Source: Hyperoodon ampullatus (Eukaryota > Chordata > Mammalia > Artiodactyla > Ziphiidae). From it: DNA of 64,000 nt. The notes under the pieces are model-generated. The model was not told where the DNA came from, ran no database searches, and was given only the letters and a program-made list of their open reading frames with translations. Positions 53,206 to 64,000 of the stretch are shown here, piece after piece (the stretch's first letter is position 1; every line of letters starts with the position of its first letter). The position numbers and the translations under genes are program-made. The stretch lies in NCBI GenBank assembly GCA_949752795.1, contig OX457057.1:9848632-9912631 (forward strand). The letters run 5' to 3'.

Positions 53206-56200
53206 TGTTTTTATTTATTTATTAATTTTAAAATTTATACAGCAGGTTCTTATTAGTTATCAATTTTATACATATTAGTGTATATATGTCAATCCCAATC
53301 CCCCAATTCATCCCACCACCACCACCCCTCCCCCGCTCCTGCTTCCGCCCTTGGTGTCCATATGCTTGTTCTCTACATCTGTGTCTCTATTTCTGCCTTG
53401 AAAACTGGTTCATCTGTACCATTTTTCTAGATTCCACATATATACGTTAATATACAATATTTGTTTTTCGCTTTCTGAGTTACTTCACTCTGCATGGCAG
53501 TCTCTAGGTCCATCCACGTCTCTACAAATGACTCAGTTTAGTTCTTTTTTATGGCTGAGTAATATTCCATTGTATATATGTACCACATCTTCTTTATCCA
53601 TTCATCTGTTGATGGGCATTTAGGTTGCCTCCATGGCCTGGCTATTGTAAATAGTGCTGCAATGAATATTGGGGTACCTCTGTCTTTTTGAATTATGGTT
53701 TTCTCTGGGTATATGCCCAGTAGTGGGATTGCAGAGTCATATGGTAATTCTGTTTTTAGTTTTTTAAGGAACCTCCATACTGTTCTCCATAGTGGCTGTA
53801 TCAATTTACATTCCCACCAACAGTGCAAGAGGGTTCCCTTTTCTCCACACCCTATCCAGCATTTGTTGTTTGTAGATTTTTTGATGATGGCCATTCTGAC
53901 TGTTGTGAGGTGATCCCTCATTGTAGTTTTGATTTGCATTTCTCTAATGATTAGTGATGCTGAGCATTCTTTCATGTGTTTGTTGTCAATCTGTATATCT
54001 TCTTTGGAGAAATATCTTTTTAGGGCTTTTGTCCATTTTTGGATTGGGTTGTTTGTTTTTCTGATATTGAGCTGGATGAGCTGCTTGGATATTTTGGAGA
54101 TTAATCCTTTGTCTGTTGCTTCATTTGAAAATATTTTCTCCCATTCTGAGGGTTGTCTTTTCATCTTGTTTATAGTTTCCTTTGTTGTGCAAAAGGTTTA
54201 AGTTTCATTAGGTCCCATTTGTTTATTTTTGTTTTTATTTCCATTATTCTAGGAGGTGGGTCAAATAGATCTTGCTGTGATTTATGTCAAAGAGTGTTCT
54301 TCCTATGTTTTCCTCTAAGAGTTTTATAGTGTTAGGTCTTACATTTAGGTCTTTAATCCATTTTGAGTTTATTTTTGTGTATGGTGTTAGGGAGTGTTCT
54401 AATTTCATTCTTTTACATGTCGCTGTCGAGTTTTCACGGCACCACTTATTGAAGAGGCTGTCTTTTCCCAATTGTATATTCTTGCCTCCTTTGTCATAGA
54501 TGAGGTGACCATAAATATGTGGGTTTATCTCTGGATTTCAATCCTGTTCCATTGATCTATATTTCTGATTTTGTGTCGGTATCATACTGTTTTGATGACT
54601 GTAGCTTTGTAGTAGAGTCTGAAGTCAGGGAGCCGGATTCCTCCAGCTCCGTTTTTTCCCCTCAAGATTATTTTGGCTATTCGAGTCTTTTGTGCTTCCA
54701 TACAAATTTTAAGATTTTTTGTTCTGGTTCTGTAAAAAATGTCATTGGTAAGTTGATAGGGATTGCATTGAATTTGTAGATTTCTTTGGGTAGTATAGTC
54801 ATTTTCATAATATTGGTTCTTCAACATGGTATTTCTCTCCCACCTGTTTGTGTCATCTTTGATTTCTTTCATCCGTGTCTGATAGTTTTCTGGGTACGAG
54901 TTTTTACCTCCTTAGTTATGTTTATTCCTAGGTATTGTATTCTTTTTGTTTCAGTGGTGAATGGGATTGTTTCCTTAATTTCTCCTTCTGGTCTTTTGTT
55001 TTTTAGTGTATAGGAATGCCAGAGATTCTGTGCATTAATTTTATATCCTACAAGTTTACCAAATTCATTGATTAACTCCAGTAGTTTTCTGGTGGCATGT
55101 TTAGGATTATCTATGTATAGTGTCATGTCATCTGCAAACAGTGATAGTTTTACTTCTTCTTTTCCAGTTTTTTTTCCTTTTATTTCTTTTACTTCTCTGA
55201 TGGCCATGGCTAGGACTTCCAAAACTATGTTGAATAAGAGTGGTGAGAGTATACATCCTTGTCTTGTTCCTGATCTTAGAGGAAATGTTTTCAATTTTTC
55301 ACCATTGAGAATGATGTTTGCTGTGGGTTTGTCATATATGGCCTTTATTAAGTTGAGGTAGGTTTCCTCTGTGCCCACATTCTGGAAAGTTTTTATCATA
55401 AATAAGTGTTGAATTTTGTCACAAGCTTTTTCTGCATCTATTGAGATGATCATATGGTTTTTATTCTTCAATTTGTTAATATGGTGTATCATATTGATTG
55501 ATTGGCGTATATTGAAGAATCCTTGCATCCCTGGGATAAATCCCACTTGGTCATAGTGTATGATCCTTTTAATGTGTTGTTGGATTCTGTTTGCTAGTGT
55601 TTCATTGAGGATGTTTGCATCTCTATTCATCAGCGATATTGGTCTGTAATTTTCTTTTTTTGTAGTATCTCTGTCTGGTTTGGTATCAGGGTGATGGTGG
55701 CCTCATAGAATGAGTTTGGGAGTGTTTCTTCTTCTGCAATTTTTTGGAAGAGTTTGAGAAGGATGGGTGTTAGCTCTACTCTAAATGTTTGATAGAATTC
55801 ACCTGTGAAGCCTTCTGGTCCTGGACTTTTGTTTGTTGGAAGTTTTTAAATCACAGTTTCAATTTCATTACTTGTGATTTGTCTGTTCATATTTTCTATT
55901 TCTTCCTGGTTCAGTCTTGGAAAATTGTACCTTTCTAACAATTTGTCCATTTCTTCCAGGTTGTCCATTTTATTGGCATAGAGTTGCTTGTAGTAGTCTC
56001 TTAAGATGGTTTGTATTTCTGCAGAGTCCGTTGTAACTTCATCATTTTTAATTTTATTGATTTGAGTCCTCTCCCTCTTTTTCTTGATGAGTCTGGCTAA
56101 TGGTGTATCAATTTTGTTTATCCTCTCAAAGAACCAGCTTTTAGTTTTATTGATCTTTGTTATTGTTTTCTTTGTTTCTATTTCATTTACTTCTGTTCTG

Positions 56201-59200
56201 ATCTTTATGATTTCTTTCCTTCTACTAACTTTGGGTTTTGTTTGTTCTTCTTTCTCTAGTTCCTTTAGGTGTAAGATTAGATTTTTATTTGAGACTTTTC
56301 TTGTTTTTGAGGTAAGATTGTATTGCTATAAACTTCCCTCTTAGAACTGACTTTGCTGCATCCCATAGGTTTTGGATTGCCGTGTTTTCATTGTCATTTG
56401 TCTCTAGGTATTTTTTTGATTTCCTATTTGATTTCTTCAGTGATCTCTTGGTTATTTAATAACGTGTTGTTTAGCCTCCATGTGTTTGTGTTTTTTTTTA
56501 ACTTTTTTTCCCTGTAATTGATTTCTAATCTCATAGCATTGTGGTTGGAAAAGATGCTTGATATGATTTCAATTTCATTAAATATACCAAAGCTTGATTT
56601 GTGACCCAAGATGTGATCTATCCTGGAGAATGTTACATCTGCACTTGAGAAGAAAGTGTAATCTAGTGTTTCTGAATGGAATGGCCTATAAACATCAATT
56701 AAATCTATCTCGTGTATTGTGTCATTTAAAGCTTTTGTTTCCTTATTAATTTTCTGTCTGTATGATCTGTCCATTGGTGTAAGTGAGGCGTTAAATTCCC
56801 CCACTATTATTGTGTTACTATCAATTTCCTCTTTTGTAGCTGTTAGCATTTGCATTATATGTTGAGGTGCTCCTATGTTGGGTGCATATATATTTATAAT
56901 TGTTATATCTTCTTCTTGGATTGATCCCTTGATCATTATGCAGTGTCCTTCCTTGTGTCTTGTAACGTTCTTTATTTTAAAGTCTATTTTATCTCATATG
57001 AGTATTGCTACCCCTGCTTTTTTTTTTTTTTTTTTTTTTTTTTGCAGTATGTGGGCCTCTCATTTTTGTGGACTTTCCCATTGCGGAGCACAGGTGCCGG
57101 GCGCGCAGGCTCAGCAGCCATGGCTCACGGGCCCAGCCGCTCCACGGCATGTGGGATCTTCCCAGACCGGGGCACAAACCCGTGTCCCCTGCATCGGCAG
57201 GTGGACTCTCAACCACTGCGCCACCAGGGAAGCCCCCCCCCTGCTTTCTTTTGATTACCATTTGCATAGAATATCTTTTTCCATCCCCTCACTTTCAGTC
57301 TGTATGTGTCCCTAGGTCTGAAGTGGGTCTCTTGTAGACAGCATATATATGGGTCTTGTTTTTGTATCCATTCAGCGAGCCTGTGTCCTTTGGTTGAAGC
57401 ATTTAATCCATCTACATTTAAGGTAATTATCTCTATGTATGTTCCTATTACCATTTTCTTAATTTTTTTGGGTTTGTTTTTGTAGGTCCTTTTCTTCTCT
57501 TGTGTTTCCCACTTAGAGAAGTTCCTTTAGCATTTGTTGTAAAGCTGGTTTGGTGGTGCTGAATTCTTTTAGCTTTTTCTTGTCTGTACAGCTTTTGATT
57601 TCTCCATTGAATCTGAATGAGATCCTTGCTGGGTAGAATAATCTGGGTTGTAAGTTCTTCCCTTTCAGCACTTTAAGTATATCATGCCACTCCCTTCTGG
57701 ATTGTAGAGTTTCTGTTGAGAAATCAGCTGTTAACCTTATGGGAGTTCCTTTGTATATTATTTGTCATTTTTCCTTTGTTGCTTTTAATAATTTTTCTTT
57801 GTCTTTAATTTTTGTCAATTTGATTACTATGTGTCTCAGCATGTTTCTCCTTGGGTTTATGCTACCTGGGACTCTCTGTGCTTCCTGGACTTGGGTGGCT
57901 ATTTCCTTTCCCATGTTAGGGAAGTGTTGGACTATAATCTCTTGAAATATTTTCTCGGGTCCTTTCTCTCTCTCTTCTCCTTCTGGACCCCTATAGTGTG
58001 AATGTTGGTGTATTTTATGTTGTCCCAGAGGTCTCTTAGACTGTCTTCATTTCTTTTCAGTCTTTTTTCTTTATTCTGTTCCAGGGCAGTGAATTCTAAC
58101 ATTCTGTCTTCCAGGTCACTTATCCGTTCTTCTGCCTCAGTTATTCTGCTATTGATTCCTTCTAGTGTATTTTTTTACTTCAGTTATTGTATTGTTCATC
58201 TCTGTTTGTTCTTTAATTCTTCTAAGTGTTGGTTCTTTAATTCTTCTAGGTCTTTGTTAAACATTTCTTGTGTCTTCTTGATCTTTGCCTCCATTCTTTT
58301 TCTGAGGTCCTGGATCATCTTCACTATCATTATTCTTAATTCTTTTCTAAAGTGTTGCCTATCTCCACTTCATTTAGTTGTTTTTCTGGGGTTTTATCTT
58401 GTTCCTTCATCTGGTACATAGTCCTCTGCCTTTTCATTTTGTCTATCTTTCTAAGAATGTGGTTTTCTTTCCACAGGCTGCAGGATTGTAGTTCTTCTTG
58501 CTTCTGCTGTCTGCTCTCTGGTGGATGAGGTTATCTAAGAGGCTTGTGCAAGTTTCCTGATGGGAGGGACTGGTGGTGGGTAGAGCTGGGTGCTGCGCTG
58601 GTGGGTAGATCTCAGTAAAACTTTAATCAGCTTGTCTGCTGATGGGTGGGCTGAGTTCCCTCCCTGTTGGTTGTTTGGCCTGAGGCGACCCAGCACTAGA
58701 AGCTACTTCTCTTTGGTGGGGTTAATGGCAGACTCCTGGAGGGCTCATGCCAAGGTATACTTCCCAAAACTTTTGCTGCCAGTGCCCTTGTCCTCATGGT
58801 GAACGACAGCCACCACCTGCCTCTGCAGGAGGACCTCCAACAGTAGCAGATAGGTCTGGTTCAATCTTCTCTGGGGTCACTGCTCCTTCCCCCTGGGTCC
58901 TGATGAACACACTACTTTGTGTGTGCCCTTCAAGAATCGAGTCTCTCTTTCCCCCAGTCCTGTCAAAGTCCTGCAATCAAATCCCACTAGCCTTCAAAGT
59001 CTGATTCTGGGAATTCCTCCTCTCATTGCTGGACCCCCAGGTTGGGAAGCCTGACATGGGGTTCAGAACTTTCACTCCAATGGGTGGACTTCTGTTTTAT
59101 AATTGTTCTCCAGTTTGTGAGTCACCCACCCAGTGGTTATGGGATTTGATTTTATTGTGACTGCACCCCTCCTACCATCTCATTGTAGGTTCTCCTTTGT

Positions 59201-59338
59201 CTTTGGATGTGGGGTATCTTTTTTGGTGAATTCCAGTGTGTTCCTGTCAATGATTGTTCAACAGTTAGTTGTGATTCTGATGTTCTTTCAAGAGGGAGTG
59301 AGTGAATGTCCTACTCTGCCATCTTGAACCAATCTCCT
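53206..59338 (-). mobile_element. Near-complete older L1, antisense, split by a SINE
   Basis: 3' UTR 53206-53530, ORF2 remnants 53538-57454, ORF1 region about 57510-58440, 5' UTR to about 59338, where the reverse strand reads GATTGGTTCAAGATGGCAGA at the 5' end. ORF2 has many frame changes (breaks near 54200, 54560, 54870, 55640, 56350 and others) but keeps [19 protein letters not shown] near 55130 and the endonuclease start MVIGTYIEIITLNVDGLN at 57454. ORF1 is also broken. Different 5' and 3' UTRs from the 32-38 kb element, so another, older subfamily. Confidence 0.88.
57021..57235 (-). mobile_element. Young CHR-type SINE inside L1 ORF2 endonuclease, antisense
   Basis: Complete reversed copy with a T tract of about 25 bases. 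Imperfect flanks CCCCTGCTTT (57011) and CCCCCTGCTTT (57236) are the target-site duplication. Confidence 0.93.
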
Positions 59339-59339
59339 C

Positions 59340-60514
59340 TTTTATTTTATTTTATTTTTTTACTTAAAATTTTTTATTTTTATTTAAAATTTTAATTTTA
59401 TATTGGGGTATAATTGATTAACAGTGTTGTGTTAGTTACAGGTGTACAGCAAAGTGATTAATTATGCATATATATGTATCTATTCTTTTTCAAATTCTTT
59501 TCCCGTTTAGGTTATTACAGAATATTGAGCAGAGTTCCCTGTGCTATACAGTAGGTCCTTGTTGGTTATCTGTCTATATATAAACAAGACTGTTTTAAGT
59601 TGTTGGTCCGTTAATTTCAAATGTATTTCCAATATCCTACATTTGTACTCTCCTCTTCTCACAATTGCTTGCTTTGATATCATATTTGTGTGTGGATGAT
59701 TTACTACCCTTACTGTATGTTTGCCTTTACTGGTGAGCTTTTCCATTAGTAGTTTTCTTTTCTTTCTTTGTTTCTTTTTTTTTTTTCTTGGCCTCATTTG
59801 GTCTTTGTTGCTGGGTGCAGGCTCTTTTCTCTAGTTGTGGTGTGAGGGGGCTACTCTTCGTTGTGCTGCATGAGCTTTTTATTTCGGTGGCTTCTCTAGT
59901 TGTGGAGCATGGGCTCCAGGCCTGTGGGCTTCAGTAGTTGCAGCACACAGGCTCAGTAGTTGTGGTGCATGGACTTAGTTGCTCCAAAGCTTGTGGGATC
60001 TTCCCAGATCAGGGATCAAACCCATGTCCCCTGAATTGGCAGGCAGATTCTTAACCACTGTGCCACCAGGGAAGTCCCATAATTTTCTTGTTTCTAGTCG
60101 TGGCCTTTTCTTTTTTTTTGCCTAGAGAAGTTCCTTTAGTATTTGTTGCAAAGCTGGTCTGGTGGTGCTGAATTCTCTTAGCTGTTTCTTCTCTGTAAAG
60201 CTTTTGATTTACAAGAGAGCCTTGCTGGGTAGGGTATTCTTGGTTGTAGGTTCTTCCCTTTCATCACTTTAAATGTATCTTGCCACTCCCTTCTGACCTG
60301 CAGAGTTTCTGCTGAGAAATCTGCTGATAACTTTATGGGAGTTCCTTTGTTTGTTATTTGTTGCTTTTCTCTTGTTGCTTTTAATAATTTTTCTTTGTCT
60401 TTATTTTTTGTCAGTTTGATTGCTATGTATCTCAGCGTGTTTCTCCATGGGTTTATCCTGCCTGGGGCTCTCTGTGCTTCCTGGACTTGGTGACTGTTTC
60501 ATTTCCCATGTTTT
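59340..60514 (-). repeat. L1 pieces, antisense: 3' UTR joined to the ORF1/ORF2 junction, with a SINE
   Basis: 59395-59590 is a reversed L1 3' UTR ('GTTATTACAGAATATTGAGC', 'CTATACAGTAGGTCCTTGTT'). 59590-59777 plus 60079-60115 is the inter-ORF region, and 60116-60514 the ORF1 C-terminal region ('CCTAGAGAAGTTCCTTTAGT'). Most of ORF2 is missing, either by internal deletion or because two insertions abut. Confidence 0.75.
59778..60078 (-). mobile_element. Older long-form CHR-type SINE, antisense
   Basis: T-tract, 'TTGGCCTCATTTGGTCTTTG', repeated 'AGTAGTTG' units, ending 'GTGCCACCAGGGAAGTCCC'. It interrupts the L1 inter-ORF region. Confidence 0.87.
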
Positions 60515-60775
60515 CAGTAAGAAAGGGCAGTTTGGACACAGCCGTGTGTAGAGGGAAGACCACGTGCAGAGACATAGGGTGAAGGTGGCCATTTACAAAC
60601 CAAGGAGAGAGGCCTGGGACACATCCTTCCCTCACAGCCCTCAGAGGGAACCAACCCTGCCAACACCTTGATGTTGGGCTTCCTGCCTCCAGACTGTGAG
60701 AGAATGAATTGTTGATTAAGCCCCCCAGTCCCTGGTACTTTGCTATGGCAGCCCCAGCAAACTGATACAGGCAAC
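60515..60775 (+). repeat. MLT1-type MaLR LTR fragment
   Basis: 'AACACCTTGATGTTGGGCTT', 'CCTGCCTCCAGACTGTGAGA', 'TTGATTAAGCCCCCCAGTCC' and 'GCTATGGCAGCCCCAGCAAA' are the 3' half of an MLT1-like LTR. Confidence 0.75.
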
Positions 60776-62280
60776 TTTCACCATAAATGTGTAATTCTGT
60801 GCCAAATAACACTGCAACAAGATACATAAAGGAAAATACTGCTAGAAGTTCCTTAATGAATTCACAGAAGTACTGAGTAACACTGCAAGGATACATACCA
60901 GGGATACTTGACCTAGGGCCACGGACTTCTAGGCAGTTCATGGTTGGGCTTCAAGGAGTCTGAATGTCATGATCAATCTAGCATTTACTTCTTGTGTCAG
61001 ATGCTGGCACCCAGCACCCTCCCTACCCTTCTAAGCTCTTTCTTCTGTCCAGGGGCTAGATGCAGGGGAATGGCATTTCCCAGACTCTCCAGCCAGCAGT
61101 GCTCCAGTTTGCCCAAGAGAAACCTTCCTGTAAGATTTGGAAGGCAGCTAGAAGCCGAAGTCATTTTTCTCAACAGAAGCTGAGTGCAGGCACGTGAGCA
61201 TCAGCAGGTAGAAGACTCGAAGTTTTGCGTGTGGCTCCAGGTGCCCTCCAGAGGGTCACCCACTTCTGCATTGCAGAAATCAGCAGCAGTGGTTTCCTAT
61301 GACACCTGCACTTCCTGTTTACAGAAAGCCTGCCCCTCCCTCTGACCTTTGCTCTTTTCACGCACCCAAAAGTTTCCCAAATTTCCAATTCCCTATATTA
61401 AATCTCTTCCTGCTTGGGGGAAGAAAGGCCATGTGGCCGAAAAATCCTGTGAATTCACCAAACTCCATTATATATTCATCTTAGGTACGTGGAAGATTTG
61501 CATTTCCTAGGGTCACATGCATTTAGGTGAAGCCATGTGAATGTGTTCTGGCCATTGGAATGTATTTCCAGGCCTGACCCTTAAATTCTCCTACATGAGC
61601 ATTCTCTTCCCTCAGCCTCCTGGTGAGGTACAGAGCAGGCAGTGGAGGGTAGAGCACGGTGAGGGCCTAGGGGATGACAGACAAATAGATGGAAGGAATG
61701 TGGATCCTACAATCACCACGTGGTATGGTTGTTCATGAGGCACCCAAGTGTCTAGGCTGTGAGAAGGAAATATGTCTTTATTCTATCAAGATCTGAGATA
61801 TGAGGATCATTTGTTAGAGTAGCTAGTATTACCTACCCTAATTAATATATCTAGGACATACAAAATGGTTCTGTATTGATTCTTATCTATCCCCTCATTC
61901 TCTTTGTACTTTTGTATGATTTCCAGGCAAATAGAGGAGAAAATACTGAAACTACACTGCCATGTTCATGCCATAAGTTCTGTGTCTGTATTATTTTTTT
62001 GTCATACAAATGTTTTAATTTTTATAAACCTCAATGATGACAGACTTTCCAATCCCTCTCATAAGAATCAATGTATTTGTATTTTGCATTTCTTGTGTGA
62101 AATTCTGGTACTTACGTTTTGACAGGGAAGTTCTCCATTTTCAAAATCATTGCCACATAGTTTCATGTACTGTAAGAGAATTTTTCTAAGAGTTGTAAGA
62201 GAATAGATGACAAATTTCACTGAATAAAAATTATGAACATCAGTGCAGAAAAATACATAAAGTTAAAAGGCAAACAACCA
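60776..62280. other. Single-copy sequence
   Basis: About 1.5 kb with no repeat family or exon that I can name. Short open frames on both strands have no recognisable content. Confidence 0.4.
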
Positions 62281-62289
62281 GAAAAGAAT

Positions 62290-62905
62290 GTTTACAAGCA
62301 CAAAACAAACATTTTACTATATAAAGAGCATGTATAAGTCAATGCAAAAAGACAAACATATATCAACAGGAAAATAGATAAAGGGTATGAACACACAAAA
62401 TTGATTCATATGAATCCACAAGAGAAGAAAGTCAACCAATAAAATATGAAACAATGGTTTACTTCATTAGATTCAAAGAAATGCAAACTAAAATAACACT
62501 GAGAGATAATTTTAAAAAGACATCAAAGCTGGCCAAATTCAAACACAATGGTAATATCCAGTGTTGGTGAGAGAACTGGAAAAAAAATCATTCTGGGGTC
62601 TAGTTTGGGTAGGAGTGTAAATTGATACAACTTCTCTGAAGGGTAACATGTTCATATGCATCAAAAGCCTGAAAATATTTTTATGTTTGACCCATCAGTT
62701 CCACATTTAGAGAGTTATTCCAGAGAAATAATTGAGAGTTATGAAAAGATTTAGGAAAAAACAGAAAATGTAGATGTCTAACAATAAGGGATTGGTGAAC
62801 TAAATTACAGCACAAGAAATGGTGGAATAATGAAATATTCTATAATCACTGAAAATTATGTTATATAATTACTTTTATTGGCATGGAAAATTATTGAGTG
62901 AAAAG
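62290..62905 (+). repeat. Old L1/HAL1-like fragment, plus strand
   Basis: 'AAAGAAATGCAAACTAAAAT', 'AGTGTTGGTGAGAGAACTGG' and 'TTGACCCATCAGTTCCACAT' are late ORF2-like blocks. Confidence 0.65.
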
Positions 62906-62920
62906 AACATTTTCCAGGCA

Positions 62921-63106
62921 GAAATAGAGACACAGATGTAGAGAACAAACGTATGGACACCAAGGGGGGAAAGTGGCCGGCAGGGTGGTAGTGGTGTGAT
63001 GAATTGGGCAACTGGGATTGATGTATACACTGATGTGTATAAAATTGATGACTAATAAGAACCTGCTGTTCTAAAAAAATAAATAAAATAAAATTCAAAA
63101 AAAAAA
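62921..63106 (+). mobile_element. Short 5'-truncated L1 tail, plus strand
   Basis: L1 3' UTR ('GTAGAGAACAAACGTATGGA', 'GACTAATAAGAACCTGCTGT') with A-rich tail. Imperfect flanks AAAAGAACATTTTCCA and AAAAGAACAGGTTCCA (62904 and 63106 areas) suggest a target-site duplication. Confidence 0.8.
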
Positions 63107-63148
63107 AAAGAACAGGTTCCAAAGAACATATCCCATCTGCTCCCATTT

Positions 63149-63151
<3 letters not shown>

Positions 63152-63186
<35 letters not shown>
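63152..63186 (+). repeat. (CA)n microsatellite
   Basis: About 17 uninterrupted CA units, a likely polymorphic marker. Confidence 0.97.
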
Positions 63187-63189
<3 letters not shown>

Positions 63190-63635
63190 GGGGATCCAGG
63201 TTTTGTGGGGTTTATACAATTTTGAGAGTTTTCTTCAAGAAAAGGAATGCAAAATTATGAATACAATTCAGGTTTAAAAGTGAGTACATATTTAGAATAA
63301 GAAAAGAAAACACAGAAAACTACAAATTTAAAAAATTTTTTATTTTATTTTATTTTTTTTACTGAGCTCATTAGTTTAATGTGAACAAGACAGAATATTT
63401 AGCTTGCAGAAAAAAATTTCAAATGCAAAAAGTTAATGTATTCCAAACCCAAAGAATCTTAAACTCCTGTTTTGATCAGGAGGTCAGCTTCTCTGAATGT
63501 AGTTCTTCAGACAGAATAAAGATGATACTACTTAATATTCATGTAACAGTAAACACTCTTTTAACTAATTATGTATCCAATACCTCAGAGAAAAGATAAT
63601 ACAAGAAAATCAGCTGAAGTACAGGAAGGTTTTTT
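63187..63635. other. AT-rich unassigned sequence
   Basis: No exon or named repeat is seen. There is a T/A-rich low-complexity patch at 63332-63361. Confidence 0.4.
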
Positions 63636-63645
63636 TTTGTTTGTT

Positions 63646-64000
63646 TTTAACATCTTTATTGGAGTATAATTGCTTTACAATGGTGTGTTAGTTTCTGCTG
63701 TATAACAAAGTGAATCATCTGTACATATACATATATCCCCATATCCCCTCCCTCTTGCGTCTCCCTCCCACCCTCCCTACCCTACCCCTCTAGGTGGTCA
63801 CAAAGCACAGAGCTGATCTCCCTGTGCTGTGTGGCTGCTTCCCACTAGCTATCTATTTCACACTTTGTAGTGTATATATGTCCATGCCACTCTCTCACTT
63901 CATCCCAGCTTACCCTTCCCTCTCCCGTGTCCTCAAGTCCATTCTCTATGTCTGCATCTTTATTCTGTCCTGCCCCTAGGTTCTTCAGAAACTTTTTTTT
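63646..64000 (-). mobile_element. Young L1 3' end, antisense, runs off the window
   Basis: Reversed 3' UTR ('AACATCTTTATTGGAGTATA', 'TGGTCACAAAGCACAGAGCT'), nearly identical to 30344-30690. The right part and its target-site copy lie beyond the window. Confidence 0.92.

Noticed and set aside
63152..63186. CA run as a possible regulatory Z-DNA element
   Set aside because: A simple microsatellite. Nothing nearby suggests regulation.

Overview
The window is mammalian nuclear DNA, almost certainly from a cetacean (probably a toothed whale). The main reason is at least eight copies of a young, tRNA-derived CHR-type SINE whose head starts GGGCTTCCCTGGTGGC and whose tail is poly-A. It is accompanied by older CHR/Bov-tA-like relatives, young L1s with a cetartiodactyl-type 5' UTR, and ancient MIR, L2, MER5, MLT1 and Tigger1 copies. 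There are no operons, bacterial genes or CRISPR arrays. Most long open frames are shadows of repeats.

Layout. 0-10 kb: a solo ERV LTR, MIR/L2 relics, a 200-N assembly gap, SINEs and old L1 pieces. 10.5-16.8 kb: one ancient antisense L1 expanded by at least eight insertions, nested up to four deep. 17.3-22.6 kb: AADACL4-like (arylacetamide-deacetylase-like) exons 2 and 3 with consensus splice sites, then a damaged duplicate of exon 2. 26.4-26.9 kb: a GC-rich fragment carrying the 5' UTR and first codons of nephronectin (NPNT), apparently an old retrocopy. 30.3-38.7 kb: two same-strand young L1s, the second full length with an intact ORF1 and an ORF2 broken by three frameshifts. 39.3-49.3 kb: a complete but dead class I (gammaretrovirus-like) provirus with both LTRs, itself hit by two SINEs and two L1s. 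50.5-50.9 kb: an AADACL-like last exon with a large internal deletion and a stop codon. 51.7-60.8 kb: a Tigger1 MITE, another solo LTR of the provirus family, a third near-complete L1 and an MLT1 LTR. 60.8-64 kb: sparse sequence, an L1 tail, a CA microsatellite and the start of another L1.

The only host-gene signal is the AADACL family. Exon phases agree across the three exon types (0, 1, 2), so they descend from one gene architecture. Exon 4 is inactivated and lies about 29 kb from exon 3, across the retrotransposon-filled stretch. No first exon was found. As read here the locus is a decayed AADACL4-like gene or a collapsed tandem pair.

I found no convincing undescribed system. The points most worth checking are the AADACL exon array, the chimeric NPNT fragment, and the nested repeat stratigraphy.
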